A program made the translations under genes and the position numbers. 64,000 nucleotides of DNA, taken from NCBI RefSeq assembly GCF_000801105.2, contig NC_079516.1, positions 24,341,043 to 24,405,042 of the forward strand, given 5' to 3'. Positions 47,914 to 59,460 of the stretch are shown one piece after another. This DNA is from Raphanus sativus. Its lineage: Eukaryota > Streptophyta > Magnoliopsida > Brassicales > Brassicaceae. Every line of letters starts with the position of its first letter. Position 1 is the first letter of the stretch. The notes beneath the pieces are model-generated. The model worked only from the letters and a program-made list of their open reading frames with translations, ran no database searches and was not told where the DNA came from.

Positions 47914-49285
47914 GGAAAAATGATTGCCGGCTACTTGAAGTATTGGCCATCACATGGCTAACCATGCAAAGTATACTAATGTATACTTAGCTACACGAAG
48001 TATATGTTATGCATGACAACATCCCTCAACTTAATGATGTTATGTAGCTAACATCACAAATTTAATTTTATTCATCGAAAAACTAATGTAGATCCGTTCA
48101 AATATCTCGTTTCATTAATAAAAATATGACCAATCCGACAATAATTTAACTAAAATTAGATTTTAACCCAATGTATTAAAAGCGTAAGAATTTTTTTATA
48201 CATATCCAACATACAAAATCAATATGTTTTGACGTTTTTGATATGTAGTGTTTTAACATTTTTATTTTTAGTGTATTTGAAAACTATATATTTATATTAT
48301 TTTAATTATATTAGATATGAAATTAATATAAGATATTGTGCAATTTTGTTTTCTAATTATCTTAATATTTTTTATGCAATTTTCATAATTTCTGTAATTT
48401 GTTTGATGAATTGTATGATATATACTTATTTGATAAATTTTAATTACAAAACTTATTTGACGTCAATTCATTGACCTCTAACATTTTATTTGTTTAAAAC
48501 TTATCTGATGTCATTTAAACTAAAAATAATCTCTCGTGTATAATTATAATTATTGAATTATAAAAATAAAATAATATAAGAATATAATATGGTTTAGTAA
48601 GTTAAATGAATACAATTTTTTTTATGAAAATATAAATAAAATAATTCATTAATTTAAGTAATTTAATTATTTTTATATTAAACAAATAAGATATTAGAGT
48701 TAGTAAATCGAGATCAAATAATTTTTATAATAAAAAATAGATCAAATATATAAATATATATATATATATATCACACAATTAATCAAATGAATACATATGT
48801 TTTATTACAATTTAACAACAAAACAGACTAAACTAATTAAAAACAAAATTAAATAATATCTTATATAACTTTCATATTTAATATAAATAAAATGATATAA
48901 TTGTATAGTTTTCAAATACACTTAAATAAAAATGTCAAAACACTACTTATCAAAATTTTATAAAACATATTTATTTTACAAATTAGATTTTGTTAAAAAT
49001 ATTTTAACGCTTTTAAAATGCGGATTTAAATCTAAATTTTGTTAAATTACCGTCAATCACACCATATTCTAATTGATGAAACAATAGATTTAAACGGGTT
49101 CTGACATCTATTTAAATTTTTGAATTAATGAAACTAAACTCGTGATGTTAATTACATAACATCATTAAGTTGAGGGATGTAGTCATGCATAACATATACT
49201 TCGTGTAGCTAGGTATACATTTGTATACTCTGCATGGTTAGCCATGTGATGGCTAATACTTCGTGTAGCCGGCAATCATTTTTCC
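47914..49285. mobile_element. Fold-back MULE with ~240-bp terminal inverted repeats, 9-bp TSD
   Basis: GGAAAAATGATTGCCGGCTA opens both ends (the right one inverted). Close similarity runs through TAACCATGCA, CTACACGAAGTATATGTTAT and CATCCCTCAACTTAATGATG, with weaker inverted similarity further in. A perfect 9-bp TSD TAATTTTAA (47905-47913, 49286-49294) fits Mutator-like elements with long TIRs. The middle is AT-rich with a small AT microsatellite (48747-48771) and no transposase. Confidence 0.9.
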
Positions 49286-49439
49286 TAATTTTAAAGTCCA
49301 TTCAAATGAACCAATTTGGATCATTTGAATGGAGATGGTTCATTCAAAATGGTATAATGTCTATTATGCCCCTAATATAATTCACAAATTATTAACCTAA
49401 ACATAACATCATTTTGTCCCACGTAAAAATTGACAAAAG

Positions 49440-50330
49440 CACAAAAACATTTTTTTCCGTCAAAACCGAAAAATTCATTTTCCGCCAAAACTGAAAAATC
49501 TCGTTTTCTCGCAAAAACGTGTTTTCCACCAAAAAATCATTTTCCCGCAAAAATGTGTTTTCCCGCCTGAACCGAAAAATCTCGTTTCCCCGCCAAAACC
49601 GCAAAAACTCGTTTTCCCACCAAAACCACAAAATCTTGTTTTCCCGCAAAAACCGAAATATCTCGTTTTCCCGCAAAAATTGCAAAAACGCGATTTCTCG
49701 CCAAAACCGCAAAACACGTTTTTCTGCCAAAACCACAAAAATGTTGTTTTCCGCCAAAACCGTAAAAATACGTTTTCCCGCCAAAACCGCAAAAACATGT
49801 TTTCCGCCAAAACCGCAAAACACGATTTCCCGCCAAAACCGCAAAATGTGGTTTTCCGCAAAAACGCGTTTTCCCGCCAAAACTGCAAAATGTTGTTTTC
49901 CGCAAAATCGCAAAAATGTGGTTTTCCGCAAAAACGCGATTTCCCGCCAAAACCGCAAAAACACATTTTCCCGCCAAAATCGTGAAAAATGCATTTTCCG
50001 CCAAAACCGCAAAACGCGATTTCCCGCCAAAACCGCATAAACGCGGTTTCCCACCAAAACAGCAAAAAACATGGTTTCCCGCCAAAACCGCAAAAACACG
50101 GTTTCCCGCCAAAACCGTAAAAACGTGTTTTCCCGCCAAAACCGCAAAACACACATTTTCCCACCAAAACCGCAAAATGCGGTTTTCCGCCAAAACCACA
50201 AAATTACGGTTTTTCGCAAAAAACGTGATTTCCCGCCAAAACAACAAAAATGTGGTTTCCCACCAAAACAACAAAAATGCGGTTTCTGGTCAAAACCCAA
50301 AACCGCAAACCACGGTCGCCAAAATGCTAA
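49440..50330 (+). repeat. Minisatellite of ~26-bp units rich in TTTCCCGCC (E2F-like sites)
   Basis: About 35 degenerate units alternate TTTCCCGCCAAAACCG with a variable CAAAA(N)CACG-like part. By eye about eleven units contain perfect TTTCCCGCC and three more TTTCCCGC, the consensus bound by plant E2F/DP cell-cycle factors (TTTSSCGC). Many other units have one-base variants such as TTTTCCGCC. Because unit length keeps frames open, both strands show long artificial ORFs (up to 335 codons), which are not genes. E2F-site amplification by Brassica transposons is a known phenomenon; binding at this locus is inference. Confidence 0.9.
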
Positions 50331-50630
50331 TTTAAAATAATTCTGTTCTAAATATAATAGATTAAATAATGAAATTAATATAGTTGAAATTAATATCAAA
50401 TTATAGGGTTAAATCAAAAAGGATATTTTAGTAATTTGTTTAGATAATTCATCTAAATGAATCATTTGGATGGACAAACAAACGTAAGATCCATTTAAAT
50501 GATTCATTTAGATGAATCACTTGGATGAACAAACAAACATCTAATAAAATCTGAATGGATCATGTGAATAGACTATACAAATGGATCATTTGAATGGAGA
50601 TAAACAGATGGAGAAACAAACAGCCACATA

Positions 50631-51656
50631 CTTAACATAAAGAGATCAATAGTCTTATCTTTGAATGACATGTCTCATCTGTTCTTATAGGGTTTTAAGG
50701 GGCTGTGGTATTTCTTATATAAATATGGAGCTTAGGTTTATTTTAGTTAAAAACCAGCACATGCAAGTGAAAAACTTTTGAGATCTTGTTTTATGTATTG
50801 TGTTTTTCCTATTCCATCAAAATTATCAGGGATTAAATTTTATTATGAATCTCGTAGGTACATATGCTTTTTTATAGTTGTAATATATAAGTTTGATGTT
50901 TTGGGGGTTTATAATATTCTATTTAATTTTATTGGTGATTATATTTTATTCTGTTATACTCTCATATTGGAACTAAAAAAGTAATTGCTTGTTCTTATGA
51001 GATTAGAACAGAATAAAATCTAATCACTAAAAAGATTGAATGGAATAGCATAAATCCAAACGATATCAAACTGATCGATTATAAATATAAAAACAAAATG
51101 CACACTACTACGTGATTCAGTATGAAAGCTCATCATTGATAAGATTGAATAGAATAGCATATCCACAAGACATCGAACTGGATGTCAATCGTTTTTCATT
51201 TATATGTGCTGGTTTTCACTAAAATAAACATAAGATCCATATTTGTATAAAATTTTCCAACACCCCTTAAAATCTTAGAAGGACGGACGAGAAGGCGTCA
51301 TTAAAAGTTAAGAAAATTAATTTCTTTTTGTTTTTAATTTCTTTATGTTAAGTCTTATTTTTCGTTTTGACTACCTAAATTGTTTTGAGTAGTTTATATC
51401 TATTACAAAGAGCATATACGAACATCTAATATCAGTTTATGTATTACCTATTTGACTCGATAATTATTTTTTGTTTTGATTATTCCAAATTTGTCTTTAA
51501 ATTAAAGGTTAGTTTAGATTTTAAAGAAATTTCAAAAAATATAAATAAATACTCTTACTAAAAGAAAGTAATTTATGTGGTGTACCAACAAGGATATAAA
51601 ATGTATTTTAAATTGAAGGTTTTTAAATATGTTATATAAATTTTCAATTACATTTA
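50631..51656. repeat. Palindromic satellite unit 6, right piece
   Basis: This completes the monomer broken at 47781, with arm anchors at 50717 and 51236. Removing the inserted element restores a unit of about 1.26 kb. Confidence 0.9.
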
Positions 51657-51761
51657 AAATGAAAACAAAGTAACTATTAATCTTTTTCATGAATTGATAT
51701 TAGAGGACAAATAGAAAATATTTTCCAAAAAAATATATAAAAAGTTTAAGAGTGATATAGC

Positions 51762-51919
51762 CAGGGGCGAAGCCAGAAAGAAGATTGAGGGTGCACATGC
51801 ACCCATAAGTTTATTGAAAAGTCAGTGTATTTCTTCACTAATTTTTATATGTGTCAACTAAAATTTGTAATTTTATACACTAGTGCACCCAGTAATAATC
51901 ACTGCTGGATTCGCTCCTG
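51762..51919. mobile_element. hAT MITE, 158 bp, 8-bp TSD
   Basis: Ends CAGGGGCGAAGCCAG / CTGGATTCGCTCCTG form imperfect inverted repeats. The 8-bp duplication GATATAGC (51754-51761, 51920-51927) is perfect, and the other satellite units show the same site unoccupied (GATATAGCTAGTC). Confidence 0.95.
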
Positions 51920-52901
51920 GATATAGCTAGTCAACTGGTAGTACACATATTGATAATAGAGGACCAGAATAGGATCATTCAGAAAATATAAAACTACCTA
52001 AAACTACAGAATGACATGCATCGTCTTTCCTTATATGGTTTAAAGGCGTTGTGGTATTTTTATATAAATATGGAGCTTAGGTTATTTTAGTGAAAAAGCA
52101 GCGCATACAAATGAGACAAAATTGAGACCCAACTTGATATAGTGTGTTTATTGCTATTTATTCAAAGTTATCAGGGCTATATTTTATTCTGAATCTCGTA
52201 GGTACTTGCGTTTTTTTATAGTTATAATAGATAAGTTTGATGTTTTAGGGTTTAATGATATTTCGTTTAAGTGTATTGATGTTATATTTTATTCTGTTAT
52301 ACTCTCGTTTTTGAACAAAATAAAAAATTACATGTTCTTATGAGATTAGAAAACAGAATAAAATCTAATCGCTGAAATGATTGAATGGAATAGCGTAAAG
52401 CCACATGACATCAAACAGATATATTATAACTATAAAAAAATTACACATTACTACGTGATTTGGTATGAAATCTAATCATTGATATAATTGGATAAAATTG
52501 CGTACACGACATCAAACAGGATGCCAATAGTTATTTATTTATAGTGCTGGTTTTCACTAAAATAAACATAAGTCCATATTTGTATAAAATTTTCCAACAC
52601 ACCATAAAAACCTAGAAGGATGGACTATAACGCATCATTAAAAGATAACTAAGTTGATTTCTTTATGTTAAGCACATATTTTTCATTCTGACTGCCTAAA
52701 ACGATTTGTGTAGTTTTGTGTTTGTTAGAAAGAGCATGTAAGATCATCTAATATCAAATAATGTATTACCTGTTTGACTTTATAAATAGTCATTTCATAT
52801 TTGTTTTTAAATCAAAGGTTATTTTAGGCTTTTAATGCAATTTTAAAAAAATACTCTTACTAAGAGAAAGTAGATTATGTGGTGTACTAACAAGAATATA
52901 A

Positions 52902-53215
52902 GCCCTGTTCTTTTTCTTGACGCGGTGCGGCAGCGTCAAGCGTATCAAAATAATGCCTAATTAAGTTTCTTGAGGCTTAAGGACGTGGAGAATAAATTGC
53001 AGCGACATCTGTGTTTGATTACGAAGGCAATTCCGATGAACGCAGGCAAACCCGATAAACGCTGATTTTCTCTGCGTCAATAATATCACCGGCGACACTC
53101 CGCAAAATAACCGCAGCCACACAAATAAGAAAAGGCGATGGTGTTAACTATAATATTTTCTTCCTGTTTTTAAGCCGCTGACGCTGCCGCACCGCGTCAA
53201 GAAAAAGAACAGGCC
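52902..53215. mobile_element. GC-rich MITE with nearly perfect long terminal inverted repeats
   Basis: GCCCTGTTCTTTTTCTTGAC on the left and the inverse of GTCAAGAAAAAGAACAGGCC on the right continue through GCGGTGCGGCAGCGTCA, about 37 bp with one mismatch. TATAA is present on both sides (52897-52901, 53216-53220). A 5-bp duplication fits none of the main plant superfamilies well, so assignment is open. The interior has a GC content far above the surrounding array and no ORF. Confidence 0.85.
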
Positions 53216-53276
53216 TATAATAGATATTTTAAACTAAAGATTTTAAATCTGTTATATAAAGTTTCAATTACATTGA

Positions 53277-54296
53277 AGATGAGAAGGGGGTAACTATTAA
53301 TGTTTTTCATGAATTAGTATTAGAAAACCAATAAAAACATGTTCCAAAAAAATATAAAAGGTCAACAGCGATATAGCTAATCAAACCGGTTATACATATT
53401 TTGGTAGTAGAGGGCCAAAATAGGATATTTCCAACAAATATAGAACTGCCTAAAAAGATTGAAGTAGTCAAACAGAAAATATATACTTAACATAAAGAGA
53501 TCAATAGACTTATCTTTGAATGACATGCCTTGTCTGTCCTTATTAGGTTTAAAGGGGCTGTGGTAGTTTTTATATAAATACGGATCATAGGTTTATTTTA
53601 GTGAAAAAACAGCACATACAAATCATTTTTTTTTAGATCCAGATTGATATAGTGTTTTTTCCTATTCCATTCAAACTTATCAGGGATTAAGTTTTATTCT
53701 GATTCTCGTAGGTACATTCTATTAGAACTAAAAACAAATTGCACATTATTACGTGATTCAGAATAAAATATAATCACTAATATGATTCAATGGAATAATG
53801 TAAATCCACACAACATCAAACAGTATGTCAATAGTTTTTCATTTATATGTGCTGGTTTTCACTAAAAAAATGTAAGATCCATATTTGTCAAAAACAACAC
53901 CCCTTAAAAACCTAGAAGAACAGGCAAAAACACGTCATTCAAAGATTAGGCAATTAATATTTTTTATTTCAAGTATATATATTTTCATTTTGCTACCTAG
54001 ATTATTTTGTGTAGTTTATATTTGTTGGAAAGAACCTATACTTATCATCTAATATCAGTTTATGTAGAACATGTTTGACTTGCTAAATAGTTTTGGTTAT
54101 TTTATATTCTTTTTCGATCATTCCATTTATTTAAATTAAGGGTTAGGTTAGATTTTATTAAAATTTTCGGGAAAAAATTAATGTTTAACACTCTTATTAA
54201 GAGAAAGTAAATTATGTGGTGTATAACCAAGAATATAAAAATATATATTAAACTGATTGTTTATAGATATGTTATATAAATTTTAAATTACATTTA
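53277..54296. repeat. Palindromic satellite unit 8, centre deleted
   Basis: Arm anchors at 53570 and 53878 are only 308 bp apart instead of about 515. The join CTCGTAGGTACATTCTATTAG shows that about 200 bp around the palindrome centre is missing, leaving the shortest monomer (about 1020 bp). Confidence 0.85.
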
Positions 54297-55484
54297 AATA
54301 AAAAGGGAGTAATTATTCAATTTTTCATGAATTTATATTAGAGGAACAATAAAAACATTTTCCAAAAATAAATATAAAAGGTCAAAGCGATATACCTAGT
54401 CAATCCGGTAATACATATATTGATAATAGAGGATTAGAATAGGATCTTTCCAACAAATATAAAACTACCTAAAACAATTTAAGTAGTCAAACAGAAAATA
54501 GATATTTAACATAAACAGATAAATAGTCTTATCTTTGTATGACATGTCTTGTATGTTCTTATAGGGTTTAAAGGGGCTATGGATTTTCTATATAAATATG
54601 AATCTTAGGTTTATTTTGTGAAAAAGCAGCACTTACAATTGAATAAATTTTGAAATCTAGTTTGATGTAGTGTTGATTTACGCTATTTCATTCACACTTA
54701 TCAATGAATAGGTTGTATTCCGGATCTCGTAGGTGCGTGAAATTTTTATAGTTTTAATAGATAAGTTTGATGTTGTGTGGATTTAAGATATTCAATTTAA
54801 TCTTATTGGTGATTATATTTTATTATGGATTTCTCACGTATTGCAAATATAAACAAATTGCATGTTCCTATGAGATAAGAACTAAATAAAATCGACACCA
54901 AACTGATCTATTAGAACTATAAAAACAAATTGAAAATGTTTACCTGATTCGGTATAAAATCAAATTACTGATACGATTGAATGGAATAGCGTAACTCCAC
55001 AAGACATGTCAGTAGTTTTTCATTTATATTTGCTGGTTTTCACTAAAATAAACCTTGGATCCATATTTTTATCAAAAATTCCAACACCTCTTAAAACCCT
55101 ACAAGGACAAACGATAACGCATCAAACAAAGATAAGAAAATTAATTTCTTTATTTTAAATATGTATTTTTAATTTTATTAACTAGATCGTTTGGGTAGTT
55201 TTATATTTTTGGAAAGAGCCTATACTGATCATCTAATATCAGTTTATGTAGTACCTGTTTGATTTGCTAAATAGTTTTTGTTGTTTTGTGTTCTTTGTCG
55301 ATCACTCTAAATTTATTTTGAAAGTAAGGGTTAGTTGTTTAGATACTAATGCAATTTTCAAAAACAAAAAAAATTAATACTCTTACTGAAGAAAGTAAAG
55401 TATGTGGTGTACAACCAAGAATATAATATATATTTCTAACTGAAGGTTTTTAAATATGTTATAAATTTTTCAATTACATTTAAA
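54297..55484. repeat. Palindromic satellite unit 9
   Basis: Monomer of about 1188 bp, anchors at 54587 and 55060. It contains the sequence AATAGGATCTTTCCAACAAA that serves as an unoccupied reference site for the MULE-2 insertion. Confidence 0.9.
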
Positions 55485-56719
55485 ATGAAAACAAAGTATC
55501 TATTAATGTTTTTCATGAATTTATATTAGACGAACAATAAAAATGAAAAAAACAAAATGGTTAAAAGCAATATAGCTAGTCAAACCGGTAGTACATATGT
55601 TGATAATAGAGGACCAGACTAATATATTTCCAACCAATATAAAACTACCTTAAAAAGTAATTAGTCAAACAAAAAATAGATATTTAACTTAAAGAGATAA
55701 TTAAATAGTCTTATCTTGAATAACATGTATCGCCTATCCTCATAGGATTTTAAGGGGCTTGGTAGTTTTCATATAAATACGGATCTTAGTTTTGTTTTAG
55801 TGAAAAATCAGCACATACAATTGAATTTTATTTGTATATCTAGTTTGATGTAGTGTGGATTTACGCTATTTCATTCACACGTATCAATGAATAGATTTAT
55901 TCTGAAACTTCTAGGTGCGGGAAATTTTTATTGTTGTAATATATAAGTTTGATGTTGTGTGGATTTACGATATTCAATTTAATCTTATAGGTGACTATAT
56001 TTTATTATGGCTTTCTCTCATATTGCAAATATAAAAAAATTGCATGTTCCTATTAGATAAGAACTAAATAAAATCAAAATACTAAATTAATTGAATGGAA
56101 TAGCGTAAATCCAGAAGACATCAAAGTGATCTATTTGAACTAGAAAAACAAATTAAACATTTTTACCTGATTTGGTATAAAATCAAATCACTGGTACGAC
56201 TGAATGGAATAGCGTAAATCCACACGACATCAAACTGGATGTCAGTATTTTTATTTTTATTTGCTGGTTTTCACTAAAATAAACTTAAGATCCATATTTG
56301 TATTAAAATTCCAACACCCCCTTAAAACCCTAGAAGGACAGACGATAACGCATCAAACAAAGATAAGAAAAAAATTCTTTGCTTTAAATATGTATTTTTA
56401 ATTTTGACTACCTAGATCATTTTGGGTAGTTCTATATTTTTTTGTACAGAGCCTATACTGATCATCTAGTATCAGTTTATGTAGTACCTGTTTGATTTGG
56501 TAAATATTTTTTGTTGTTTTATATTCTTTGTCGATGATTCTAAATTTATTTTTAAATTAATGATTAGTTGTTTAGATTCTAATGCAATTTTCAAAAACAG
56601 AAATTAAAATTTAATACTCTTACTAAAGAAAGTAAATTATGTGGTGTAATACCAAGAATATAATATATACTTTAAACTGAAGGTTTTTAAATATGTTATA
56701 TAATTTTAAATTAAATTTA
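55485..56719. repeat. Palindromic satellite unit 10
   Basis: Monomer of about 1235 bp, anchors at 55769 (TTCATATAAATACGG) and 56295. It is the last complete unit of the array. Confidence 0.9.
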
Positions 56720-56855
56720 AAATGAAAATCAAAGTAACTATTAATGTTTTTATGAACTTATATTAGAGGAACAATAAAAACTAAAAACAAAACATAAAAG
56801 GTTAAAAGTGATATAGCTAGTCAAACCAGTAATACATATGTTGATAATAGAGGAT
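56720..56855. repeat. Palindromic satellite unit 11, truncated
   Basis: Only the first ~135 bp remain, up to TTGATAATAGAGGATATC, where unrelated sequence begins. This marks the right edge of the array. Confidence 0.85.
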
Positions 56856-57500
56856 ATCATGACATTGAGCGCTCCACAACCTCAAGTCTCACCAGGATGA
56901 GTCTCGTTGTATATTCCGGTTCCAAACGAACCATGACACAAGATAAGAAGCGGTTAGGAAAACGAAAAATACTCATTAGCTTTGACGCCAATATAAAGGT
57001 AACTCTCATAGAGAAGAGTTTTGATGTAAATATTCCCTCCTACAAATATGAGAATGGGAGCAATTGATATCTCATGGCCCCGGCATGAGGAAAATTTGGT
57101 TAGCCATTGTTGTAAGGAAAGTGGCAGAGGGACTACAATCTTGAATATATAATAGACTCTGATCAAATAACAGTGATTCTATACTTTTTCTTGTCAGAGT
57201 TGAACGTTGTTGATGAACTTTGTTTGAAGTTTCTGAATGAACTTCATAGACTGCACCAGGAACCCCATATACACAGCATGTTTTTCAGATTTTGGTGTTG
57301 GATAGCACGATAATAGATAACATAGCTGCTGGGTGTCGATGCCAGTGACGAGAAACCATGGATGAGACGATGCAGAAACTTTCCCCTTCACGCCGACGGA
57401 CAGAGATATTGGCTTGACGGTAGATTCCAAGGGAGCAACCGATTTCAGGCAAACCACTTGATTTTTGTTGGTCATTGTTGTTTTCTTTTGTCATCTATGG
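56856..57500 (-). other. Gene-like low-copy sequence, unidentified
   Basis: Base composition is richer in GC than the array. On the minus strand two overlapping frames start near 57494 (69 codons) and 57475 (93 codons), and a third runs 57166-56954 (70 codons). None shows a motif I recognise. It may be an exon remnant of a gene next to the VEL-like fragment, or transposon debris. I make no functional claim. Confidence 0.35.
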
Positions 57501-58170
57501 TTTGAATTAACCACCAAAGGTAAATCAAAGTTCAAAACACATAATTATCCCATCACAAACTAAGATGTAATGATTAACAAAATATAATTCCACTCTTGTC
57601 ATCTATGGTCATTGGTGTTTATATATTTTGTTTTGATAATTTTTCTATTAAATTCTTCAACAAAAAGTTAATATTGATAGATTTCTTGTGTTATCTCACA
57701 ATGGTTATAAAGAACCACCTTAAAATGATACTAGATTTTTAACTGTGCTTTTAAAAGTGTAATTATTTTGACAAATATTGATCTCTTTTTTTTTACTCTC
57801 TTCATATTTATCAAAATATATCTTTAGTATTTTATTATCAAAATGAGATGATCTGCCTTTACTTCTTCATCATCTAAATATCGTGTATGTTTGATGGAAA
57901 TACCCACAATCAAAATTATCTATAACATATCCAGTTTTTAAATTTATTTAACTATAATTAGTAGTTAATTTATTAAGTTAGATATTTATTAGAATATATA
58001 TGATCATGCTTCAATTTTTAATTAAAATATAGTAAATATTAAAATATTAATGTATAATTATATTTCAAATTTAGATTCGAATTTAATATTTATTTAGAAA
58101 ATACTGTGTATATTAAGAAAAATTTGATAAGATCTTGTTATACTAGAAAATGAAATATATAATTTTTTTA
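57501..58170. other. AT-rich DNA with array-flank similarity
   Basis: The part 57600-57930 (GGTGTTTATATATTTTGTTTTG, then ATGGAAATACCCACAATC) is a diverged relative of 26990-27330. The rest holds nothing recognisable. Confidence 0.5.
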
Positions 58171-58454
58171 GAGAAATTCCCTTAGATAGCCTTTTTTAGT
58201 TTATTGTCACAGAAATAGCTCTCAAGGAGAAAAATGATCAAAAGAGGTTTTATTATAGGTTAGTATGCACTTATATCCCTATGATTAACTAATCTAAACT
58301 TAGAATTCAGAGTTAAGGGGTGGGGTTTAGGAATGGAGTTTCAATTTTTTTTAAAAAATAAGCTTTTCAAAATAAAAAGGAGCTATTTTGGTCATTTTAT
58401 TTTTGAAGTTATTTTGTGATAAAAACTTAAAAGGACTATTTGAGAGAATTGCCC
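58171..58454. mobile_element. MULE-type MITE with ~90-bp inverted ends
   Basis: GAGAAATTCCCTTAGATAGC pairs with GGGCAATTCTCTCAAATAGT read from the right; similarity continues through TTTTAGTTT.TTGTCACA.AA and beyond. Nine-base flanks ATTTTTTTA (58162-58170) and ATATTTTTA (58455-58463) differ at one position, a plausible 9-bp TSD. It is 284 bp and non-coding. Confidence 0.75.
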
Positions 58455-59102
58455 ATATTTTTATAATTATATAATTTATTAATGTTAATTTATTATTAAA
58501 CCATTGATGCATCTGGTAATAAACCAGTTATAAGTTTATAATTGTTGTGTCAGTCGTATAAATCAGTTGATAGCGTTAAAAACCACAGTCACCTGCATAC
58601 GCAAACACCCGCGGTCACACCTACAACCATTACGTTTAAACTACTCAGTTCTTAAATACAAGTACTCATGTGCATAACTATGAATGTCAAAATTCTAATG
58701 AATTAATCCTTTTTGCCATCTATTGAAGTATATTAAAAACATTAAAGTTTTACACAAGCCGAAAAGAAGCACATTTTTTACATAGTCATAAAATGGTAAG
58801 GATCACAATAATTCCAAATATGAATGATCTAAAGCATCAAGACCAAACTATGAAGATATCAAAAATGGAGACTAAAATTTAAGTTGCAAGTCTTGTTGAA
58901 AGAACTAAATTAGATGTTTAGTTTTATTGTTGTAAAAAAAGATGTTTTTATGATTGCGAAACATCGCAGATATCAGACATCTCACTCTTTTTTTGAAAAG
59001 CCACAAGAATCACCCGAAAATGGAGGATCGGAGTCTATATCTCTTCTAATTACCAAAAAAATAAGAAGTTTTTACAAAATGTATATACCTCTCAAAATCT
59101 AA
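58455..59102. other. Intergenic DNA
   Basis: No gene or transposon end is recognised. A 62-codon frame at 58914-59102 has no family resemblance and is probably chance. Confidence 0.5.
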
Positions 59103-59460
59103 TCTGACCCAGACTACTTGTGAAAAACATGTATTGTTTGTATGTTTCCTTCAGTTTTGACTAAGCTAGTGCTCGCAGAGGAAACAAAGCTGGAAGTAGA
59201 CACATAGTGAGTAGGACTAACGTTCATCATCAATCTTTTTGAGTTCCTCTCAAAAGTTGTTGATGAATCTTTATTCTCTGATACAACTTTCAAGAGCTTG
59301 TTGATGATCTGATATTTCCTTAACTTACTGTAGTTTCCTTTCTCTCCTATATATGCGCACAAGACCTCACGACCCCATTTCTTTAATGTGTCAAAGTCTT
59401 ATCTGAATCTTTGGACAATTCATGAAGCTCACATAATTCACAAAATATCATTACTTTTTG
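59103..59460 (-). pseudogene. VIN3/VEL-like exon fragment (At2g18880 or At2g18870-like)
   Basis: On the minus strand the frame LKKWGREVLCAYIGE, then KGNYSKLRKYQIINKLLKVV, followed by SENK, resembles the N-terminal helical segment of VERNALIZATION INSENSITIVE 3-like proteins (W-S-R-x-E-L...GK-x-x-K-Y-x-x-L-x-K-x-K-I-I-x-x-L-L-x-x-V-S). VEL proteins act with Polycomb complex PRC2 in the nucleus. Upstream, an in-frame stop and shift interrupt CELHELSKDSDK, and downstream the frame ends after HVFHK without a PHD finger or fibronectin domain. A MULE fragment begins right at the 5' side (from about 59450). If the match holds, synteny with At2g18890 (the kinase here) supports it. Identification is by memory of motif spacing. 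Confidence 0.5.

Larger units (their letters stand above)
47782..50627. mobile_element. DNA transposon with E2F-like minisatellite, PIF/Harbinger-like ends
   Basis: The ends GGGCCTGTTTGTTTCTCC and (reverse complement of right) GTGGCTGTTTGTTTCTCC differ at two positions. A 3-bp duplication ATA lies outside (47779-47781, 50628-50630). G-rich CCTGTTTG ends with a 3-bp TSD suggest PIF/Harbinger, although that group prefers TWA. Subterminal sequence is rich in ATGGATCATTTGGATGA repeats. The interior carries a fold-back MULE (47914-49285) and a 0.9-kb minisatellite (49440-50330). No transposase ORF is seen. Confidence 0.75.
51657..53276. repeat. Palindromic satellite unit 7 (with two MITEs)
   Basis: Arm anchors are at 52060 and 52574. 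Subtracting the hAT MITE (51762-51919) and the GC-rich MITE (52902-53215) with their duplications gives about 1.13 kb, the normal monomer size. Confidence 0.9.

Noticed and set aside
49392..50399. Long ORFs on both strands (335, 245, 230 and 173 codons)
   Set aside because: They are produced by the 26-bp minisatellite, whose units lack stops in several frames. The translations are periodic (CGFGGK, AVLAGN, PAKTA) and have no protein family character.
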